This document shows, piece after piece, positions 57,545 to 64,000 of a stretch of DNA of 64,000 nt. This DNA comes from Triangularia verruculosa. Taxonomy: Eukaryota; Ascomycota; Sordariomycetes; Sordariales; Podosporaceae. Where the stretch lies: contig MU863912.1 in the NCBI GenBank assembly GCA_033296885.1, positions 186,001-250,000 on the forward strand, in the 5' to 3' direction. A program made the translations under genes and the position numbers. The notes under the pieces were generated by a model. The model saw nothing but the letters and a program-made list of their open reading frames with translations. It was not told the DNA's origin and searched no databases. Numbering within the stretch: position 1 is the first letter of the stretch; each line of letters starts with the position of its first letter.

Positions 57545-58155
57545 TTTCGAACGATGGAGGTCGAGGGTGGGGAATTACGGGCGGCGGTCTGGAATTGATG
57601 TAGGCATATTTGATGGAACATGGAGTTTATTTGATCATATAAGCAAAGAGCATTAGCGGCATCACGTCACTGTAGGAGATTGTTGTAGAACAGTGTTTCA
57701 GGATGGCTGTTATTGCAACTTACCTGTATATGATGACAACACTTGAGCTGAGACTACCTATAGAAGCATGAGTAAGCACACCGTGGACAAGATAACTGGT
57801 ACTGCAAGCCAGGGCGTGGTAAGATATGACTACTGAATGCTAAGGTACGGGATGAGTAGGTCCTTGTCTGACAAAACGAGATAAGCTCAAACTGTGGGCT
57901 TATAAACTGCGTTTTAGGTTGTTTCTTCCTAGAAATAAAGAGTTCGCCTGTCAATGACACATAGTACAGATATATACCACAAATTCTGATCAAGTGCTCC
58001 ACTCTCCCGTCTCCCAGTATGCCAGCATTGAGACACAAACACTTCCCAGTTTATCATGCATATTACAGATATATACAGACAAATCCCACCCGATCATGTA
58101 CTCTATCTCCCTATATACCGTCTAGTATCATCCGTCTAGCATCATACATCATCCC
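57545..58155. other. Intergenic after HET gene, with dispersed-repeat copy 2
   Basis: 611 bp between convergent genes. It holds the 35-bp repeat at 57778-57812 and an AT-rich tract with repeated ATATATAC segments near 57970 and 58070. Confidence 0.5.
57778..57812 (+). repeat. Degenerate dispersed repeat, copy 2
   Basis: Matches copy 1 at 10939-10973 at 28 of 35 positions with only transition differences. It follows the HET gene, as copy 1 follows the NACHT gene. Confidence 0.5.
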
Positions 58156-60108
58156 CTATTTCTTCTGCCTCAGCAGACAATGTCTTCCCCACTTTCTTCT
58201 CAATGTCTCCGGAATCACCTCCCAGTCCGGCACCCACAGCGCCCTCGCCAAGAATGGCGTCCTCTCCGCATCCAGGAAAGGCACACACTTGACCTCTTCC
58301 CACCTATCTACATTCTTTGCATAATCCGGCTCATTCGGCGGCAACTCCTCGTCGCCCCTCTCAGGGAACTGCGTATCGACCAGGAAGACACATGTCTTCA
58401 AGTCAACATACTTGCCCATGTCCTCTTCGTTCCTGTTGTTGAGCCCAATGGTGGGCAACCAAGTCCCGCCAAAGAAACCAAACCCAGTCTTGGCCTCAGA
58501 GAACTCCCCAGGCAGTAAACCCCGGAACTCAGAACGGACAAATTTGGCGTGCATATCCTTGGGCAGGAAATAGGAAGTAGGGAAGCGGTACCAGTCCTTG
58601 CCAAAGCAGACTGTGTCGCCCCGTCCGCCAACCTCAAAAAGCGGGTCATAGATGGACAATGGGGCATGATAAGCAGTGTACATGCCCCCGATGCGTGCGA
58701 GGCCGACGACAGCTGATACAATGAGCCCAAGGCTAACCACAGCCAGCTTGAGCTTAGCAGGGATCTTTCCAATGAGAGACCTGGGGCTTGCATTGCCAAA
58801 GAAGGTGAGAAAGCTGTGGAATGCCAGGGCAGCGTTAAGTGCCAAGAAGGGATACACCGGGTACATAAAGCGCTCTTCCTTGTGAGGCTGAAGGGTGAAG
58901 ATGGCGAGCCACATGTAAAAGGGCGTCAGGAAGACAAAGGTGCGAAGCCCAGACTGGAAGGTCTCCCCTGCTGAGCGCATGAAGAGCTTCTGCAAGAGGA
59001 ACAGCGGTAGAGAAACCAGCGCAAGAATGAACCAGATGTTGAAGTTGAGCAGGAGATTCTTGAAGTAGAACGTCCATGGTTCAGTGCCGTAAAGGTCGGG
59101 ACCGCCGGTCTCGGAGAAGATGTTGTATTTGATGATGTTCCAAGAAACGAGCTCAAACCTTCTGTAGAAAAAGGTGTTGATAGAGGCATCAAGACCCTAA
59201 TGGCTACTTAGTATTTGCGGTTGAACAGTCAGATCATAAATACTTACGACTAGAAGAACGCCAGCCATAACACCACGGAAGACGCGAAGCGCAGACTCAA
59301 ACATGCGATCCTGGTCACTGACAACCGCGAAGAAGATCTCCTCCGCAACGAATGGCGCGCAAAGAGCAGCGGCAAAGGGCCAGCCAAGCACACCTCCTAC
59401 TGCAAACCAGAAGATGCCCATCGAGGTCTTGATTCCACCGCGCCAGTTCATGAACGCGGCAGTGCCAAGGCAAGACATGTACATGGCAAAGCTAGATGGC
59501 AGGTAGGCCGTGCTTGCGTGGAAATTTCCTGGGCTAAATATGGTGGCAATTATGAAGAAGATGCCGACACGGGGGCTCAGGGCCAGGCATATCGAGCGCC
59601 ACATCAACGTCTGACAGAACGCGCACCCAACAGCAAACGCATAGCGGAGGAAGTAGAATTCGGCCACCTTATTCGAGTGAGGTAACAAGCGACGGATATT
59701 GGCAACGACGGCATGGATGGCGATGTAGAACCAGCTTCTGATGCTGAACTCTGGAGCATATTCCCAGGTCTGGAGGCCGTAGCCATGGCTAAGGTAGTGG
59801 GTCGGCTCCCAGTAGTTGAACGTCTCGTCACAGTCTTGGATCGGGGAGAAGAGAGCTGCTACGGCATTGGCGGCAAGGAAGAAGTAGAAGGCGGATATGG
59901 GTTGGATCGCGAAGGCATCTTTGATAGCTCTGACCGAGAAGCGCCAGTCAGCTCACAATTCTCAAGGACCTGCGGGGCAGCTCGACTATGACGTGGGCAG
60001 CAGAGATACTCACTGCTTTCTGGCATGCTTTGCCGACGGATGTACAAATTCCTTCTTCTCTTGCTTTGGAGCAGGATTGGGAGCCGCTGGTTTGGCTTTG
60101 GGAGCCAT
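58156..60108 (-). CDS. ALG9: Alpha-1,2-mannosyltransferase ALG9
   Basis: ER membrane glycosyltransferase (GT22) that adds two alpha-1,2-mannoses to the lipid-linked N-glycan precursor from dolichyl-phosphate-mannose. Exons 60108-60014, 59929-59248 and 59196-58156 give 605 residues, the usual length. The GT22 hallmark HKEERFMYPVYPFLALN is intact. The early luminal loop has PIQDCDETFNYWEPTHYL with the conserved acidic pair, and about nine membrane spans follow. The C-terminal luminal part has VDTQFPERGDEELPP. Introns of 84 nt and 51 nt keep frame. The first exon is basic and cytosolic. The call is firm. Confidence 0.94.
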
Positions 60109-60717
60109 TGTGTTGTTACAGGCCGTATTCAGGGGTTGGAGGAGGAGAGTGATGGCATTCAGCTGCCACTTTTTTTATCAGAGCTGAAGAACACAGACGT
60201 CAGCTCTCCAGCAGCTTCGATACGCCAGCCAAGACGCGCTGGCAGTTGGAGACGCTAACCGCCTGTAGTAAGCGTTGTTTAGCGAGCGGTCCACTTCCCG
60301 AGGCGAGTCCGTGCGTTGCTGCAGGCGGCCCACCTTCCCAGAAGTTTTCTGGATCCAGACTTTTTTTTCATGGGCAACAGAGGACCTTTGCGACTTCGTC
60401 CAGATTGTTGAAAAGCCTTCTAGCTCGTCAAAATCGGAGATTGAGCTCCTCTCATCCTGCTGCCCTTCTTTGTCTGATCGGATCTTCATTCCGTTGAAAT
60501 ATCTTCTGCCACATCAGCTCATCGACCTCTCACGACTTGCTGTTATCAGCATCCGAGTCGCCTTATCGAGTAAACCTCGAGCCGCTAGCTGGCTGTGAAA
60601 GCCTGTGAAAGCCACGCCTCCAAACCACAGCAGCGTGAAGAAATATTGCACACCTATCCAGCATATCTTTCACTCAGGAAGTACAAGGCTAGGTGATACA
60701 ACCAGCCACCATTCGGC
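60109..60717. promoter_or_regulatory. Divergent region between ALG9 and NAF1
   Basis: 609 bp with both promoters. A T run is near 60362. No other feature was recognised. Confidence 0.4.
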
Positions 60718-62956
60718 ATGGAGTCCACGACTCCGATCCCTGGCCTCACTCTTGGTCAGGAGCAAGAAGTCGAGAAGTCGACTACGGAGGTTTCACAAGA
60801 TACCCCCATGTCCGTAGGTTTCCCTCCCAAAAATTCCACAACACAACATTCTAATGTCATCACAGTCGGAGGAACAGAAAGACAATGCCTCTCAAACAGT
60901 CAGGCTCCTACTCACTCCCCAGGCTCCTACTCACTCCAATGAGAGCATGGACGTCGATGTCCAAGATCCTGTCACCGACAACCATGATGAAACCGTCCAA
61001 AAGGTCGATTTGTCTGATGATGTCGACATGAAAGCCACAGGCCTCGATGCTCCAGGCAGCCCAGTCGTTACTGATGCGCTGGAGGCTGCTCTTGCTGCTG
61101 AGAGTGATGTTAAGAGTGACGATTTGGCCAAAGCGCAGGAGAGCACAGCTACCTCCGCGGCTGAGAGCAACATCGTTGACAAGGACACGATCATGAACAC
61201 CGCCCAAGAGAACGTTGTTACAGAGAACACCGCGAATGTCACAGACGAGGCAGCTCTGCAAGGCTTAGAGGAAGACGAGGGTGAGCACCCTGAGTGGGAG
61301 ATCGACTCTTCACCATACGAGTCCACCGATTCGAGTTCGGACTCTTCCGATGACGATTCGGATGATGAAAACTATCCCATTCTCGGTATTGAGGAGACTG
61401 CCCGTATGCTAATGGCTATGGACCACGATGGCGACGGCGCCGAGTCTCGAACCCCAGCGCAGCCAATTCGCTCCAAGAATGAGAAGCCCGAAGAGGTCCT
61501 TCCGAAGCCCGATGTTCAGATTCTCCCCGAAGACCAGATTGAGCTCTTGGGCCAGATTCAGTTCATCGTCGAGAATAACATCGTCATCAAGTCGAGCAAA
61601 TCGGCCGCGGAGCAAGTCCTCGACACAGGCACCGTCCTCTGTAAAGAGGATAGAACAGTCATCGGCGCGCTGGCTGATGTGATAGGCAATGTGAGAGATC
61701 CCATGTATACAGTGGGTTTTGCGAAAGAGGAGGAAATCAAAGAGCTTGGATTGGAGGCCGGAATGTCCATCTTCTTCCCTACGAAGCATGCCAATTCGGT
61801 ATTTACTAAGCCCTTGATGGAGGTGAAGCACACTGACGCCAGTAACATCCATGACGAAGAGGTTCTTCCTGGCGAAATGGAATTCTCCGACGATGAAAAG
61901 GAAGCTGAGTACAGGCGCAAGCAAAAACAGGAGAAGCAGTTTGCGCGTGACAAGAAGCTTGGGATTGCACCAAGAGCTGGTCGCGGCGGACGTGGAGGAA
62001 AGTTCGGTCGCGGTGGAGGATTCAATCGGGGTGCTCAGCATAGCCCCAGCCCGTCCGTTGCTACCAGTACCACGCTTGACTACGACGATGACGATGGGCC
62101 ATACCGGCCACTGGCCAGACCCCCTGGATTTGGTCTCCCTACCCGGCCGCCCAGCTCCTCTCAGAGCCAACCAAGCATCAACCCGCGTGGTGGATTCCAT
62201 GATAGAGGTAACAATCGTGGCAGGGGCAACTTTAGGGGCCGAGGAAACCGCGACAGTTTCCGAGGCCACGGCAACGAAGGCGGGCCCCGCGGATTTGGCC
62301 ATAGCAGACAGTCCTCCGTCTCGACTAGTTCCTCGGCTGCAACATCTACAACTATGCCGGCCTTTTCTGCCAACAGCACCCCTCCTGCCTACAATTCGCA
62401 CATCCCTCCTCCATTCCCTCCGGTGCCTCCCGCTACCCAAGGTACGTGGCCTTCCATGCCACCTATTCCCTTCCCGCCTCCCCCTCAGGGCTATACGGGT
62501 GCGCAACAAGCCCCGCGTCCACCCATTCCAGGACAGCCCCAGCCTCCCACCGGCGGCTTCACATTCAACTATCCCGCCTGGCCCCAGCTTCAGGCCCCGT
62601 CCCAAGGACAGCAGTACACATACCCCCAAGCGGCTCCAGTCCCGCCTACCCAACAGACTTCTGGGTATTCCCAGCCCCCTTCAGCCGCTCAGCCGAACTG
62701 GGCCGGAGCTGCGGCGATTCTTCAGAATCTCGCCCAGGGTGCTTATGGGCAACAGGCCCAGCAGCAGGCTCAGCAACAGACTGCCCAACAGACTCATCAA
62801 GCCCGGCCTGCCTATCAACCCCCGCAGGGCTACCAGGCTCAAGCTGCTCACCAGGGTCAACAGCAGCAGCAATATTCAGCTCAGCAGCCGCAAACCCAGC
62901 AGAATGGAGGCGCTCAGCAAGCTCAGCAGCAGAACAATGGGTACTGGCAACGTTAG
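60718..62956 (+). CDS. NAF1: H/ACA RNP assembly factor NAF1
   Basis: Nuclear factor that loads H/ACA ribonucleoproteins, needed for pseudouridylation guides and telomerase RNA, and is later replaced by GAR1. Exons 60718-60813 and 60866-62956 give 728 residues. After an acidic N-terminus comes the Gar1-like domain (residues about 250-380), with GTVLCKEDRTVIGALADVIG, VRDPMYTVGFAKEEEI and GEMEFSDDEKEAEYRRKQ. Then follow RGG-type repeats (GRGGRGGKFGRGGG) and a proline- and glutamine-rich, prion-like C-terminus. The frame ends at a TAG (62954-62956) in a strong hairpin loop, and the same frame continues for 35 protein-like codons. Confidence 0.93.
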
Positions 62957-62971
62957 GCACTTGCCAGGTAC
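62941..62971 (+). other. Hairpin with the NAF1 TAG in its loop
   Basis: CTGGCAA (62944-62950) pairs perfectly with TTGCCAG (62961-62967). GTA before it also pairs with TAC after one bulged G at 62968, giving ten pairs. The ten-base loop CGTTAGGCAC holds TAG with its A at 62955, in the loop centre and after a T, the pattern of fungal A-to-I editing sites. Confidence 0.7.
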
Positions 62972-63064
62972 TATGCTCAGCTCACTGGCCAACAGAACTC
63001 GGGTTCTACCAACGACAGGGCTGCGCCGAAGACCGATAAGTCGAAGGACGAGCTACCGTATTAA
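62957..63064 (+). other. In-frame C-terminal extension after the NAF1 TAG stop
   Basis: Directly after TAG the same frame reads ALARYYAQLTGQQNSGSTND and ends DKSKDELPY then TAA (63062-63064), 35 codons. The Gln, Ser and charged-residue composition resembles the preceding NAF1 tail and a terminal helix, not random 3' flank. If UAG becomes UGG, NAF1 gains 36 residues. Confidence 0.55.
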
Positions 63065-64000
63065 CTGCGGAGATGAAGTAATTCGATGGTCAGCTCATCA
63101 GCTTTGAGCAATAGGGCGCAGCGAGGATGGTGTATTTTCCAAGGAGTAGGACTTGGTTTGGAGCGTTTGTCGCTCGTATTATGGTTGCGTGTAGAACGCA
63201 CAAGATGGAGGATGTCCTTAACTTGGAGGATAAGAGGTTGGGCGATGGGTTTTACGCCTAACGCATTTTACAACTGGCACCCCGCATATTAGTGACATTT
63301 ACGTGTTCGCTCAGTGGCCAGGGTTGTTATCAAAGAAGGTTGTCATGTTTGCATAGTGTAAAGCGTGGATGGGTAGGCTACATGTGTAGCTGGATAAGAA
63401 TGAGGGCGGCGCATCAAGGGTGTTCCGGATCATAAAGAGGGGTGGGGGGGGGGGGGGTGTTTATGGATGTAGAACTACTGTCATAATGATACCAGTGCAT
63501 AGGTAGACAAAATGTAAGACTAACTGTCAAAGATGGCTTCCTTGTGAGTGAATGGAAAGGTTGGCTGCGCAGAAGTGTACGGGGTGTGTTTGCTTCGCCG
63601 CTGGACGTACCAAGATATGGCGGGTTGAAGGCAAAATGCACCGAGCTTGATGCTCCCGTGACAGTTGCATTCTTTTCTACGCCGCCATATCGACTATTGC
63701 AAGGTTTCCTCTGCGGCGGTGTACCTATGCCAACACAATTATCCACGAGAGGGAAAGAGAGCCGAGCTCTTCGCGAACTCATTGCTTCAACGAGGCACGA
63801 CAGACAACTCTCAAATTGAGCAGAAGTTATGCCCGCATAAGAAATGCAGATCAAGACATAAGTTATGAAGTCCTTATTAAAAACGTCGGATCGTTGCGCA
63901 ACCTTAATGAGCTCAAAACACAACGAAATAACAGCTTACCTAGAACGAGGTTCACATTTTGTCTACACATGAATTTAAAGTCGAAAGCACATCCTAGAGA
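63065..64000. other. Intergenic, end of window
   Basis: A 936-bp stretch with a run of 14 G at 63444-63457. An open frame at 63414-63923 on the minus strand includes the G run and lacks protein-like features. No gene was recognised. Confidence 0.4.
63444..63457 (+). repeat. Poly-G tract
   Basis: Fourteen consecutive G residues, downstream of NAF1. The length may vary between strains or by assembly error. Confidence 0.85.

Noticed and set aside
63414..63923. 169-codon frame on the minus strand at the window end
   Set aside because: It runs through a 14-G tract and an AT-rich flank and has no recognisable domain.

Overview
This window is nuclear DNA from a filamentous ascomycete, most likely a Sordariomycete and probably Sordariales. 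The reasons are short (about 40-230 nt) GT-AG introns with CTAAC/CTGAC-like branch points, an intron-containing tRNA-Glu, monocistronic genes on both strands, and housekeeping genes that read as typical Pezizomycotina proteins (NUP170, IFA38, ERG28, GAL7, ADA2, EXO5, ALG9, NAF1). HET, NACHT, F-box and fungal kinase-like accessory genes are also present. No transposon, rRNA or CRISPR array was seen. Exon limits were placed by hand from splice-site and reading-frame agreement.

Layout. 0.3-8 kb: a GMC oxidoreductase, an NCS1 nucleobase permease, tRNA-Glu(CTC) and an amino-acid permease. 8-13.3 kb: a NACHT NTPase, an HD-domain cyanamide-hydratase-like protein and a small secreted six-cysteine protein. 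14.7-20.4 kb: three related F-box-type genes on the minus strand, one of them frameshifted. 21.9-43.3 kb: a conserved block with NUP170, IFA38 and ERG28 (head to head), GAL7, ADA2, a short-chain dehydrogenase, a NIPA-type magnesium transporter and EXO5. 43.9-57.6 kb: an accessory island with an F-box/membrane protein, three paralogous C2H2-like zinc-finger genes, two divergent protein-kinase-like genes and a HET-domain gene. 58.1-63.1 kb: ALG9 and NAF1.

The most interesting signal runs across several genes. NAF1 and NUP170 each end at a TAG that is followed, in the same frame, by 35 and 53 further codons that look like real protein. The first kinase gene has an in-frame TAG inside a conserved region with intact coding on both sides, and the second has an in-frame TGA. 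The NAF1 TAG lies in the 10-nt loop of a stem of 7 perfect base pairs (10 with one bulge). The NUP170 and first-kinase TAGs can also be drawn in hairpin loops. A U before the target A, a hairpin loop, and UAG changed to UGG are the known hallmarks of A-to-I mRNA editing in the sexual phase of Sordariomycetes. I infer that these are editable stops, giving stop-loss extensions in NAF1 and NUP170 and repair of a premature stop in the kinase. RNA from sexual tissue would decide this. Simple loss-of-function mutation is the main alternative for the kinases.

Other points are a degenerate 35-bp repeat found after both the NACHT and the HET gene, a 22-bp tandem repeat near 20.8 kb, and a possible in-frame intron in EXO5.
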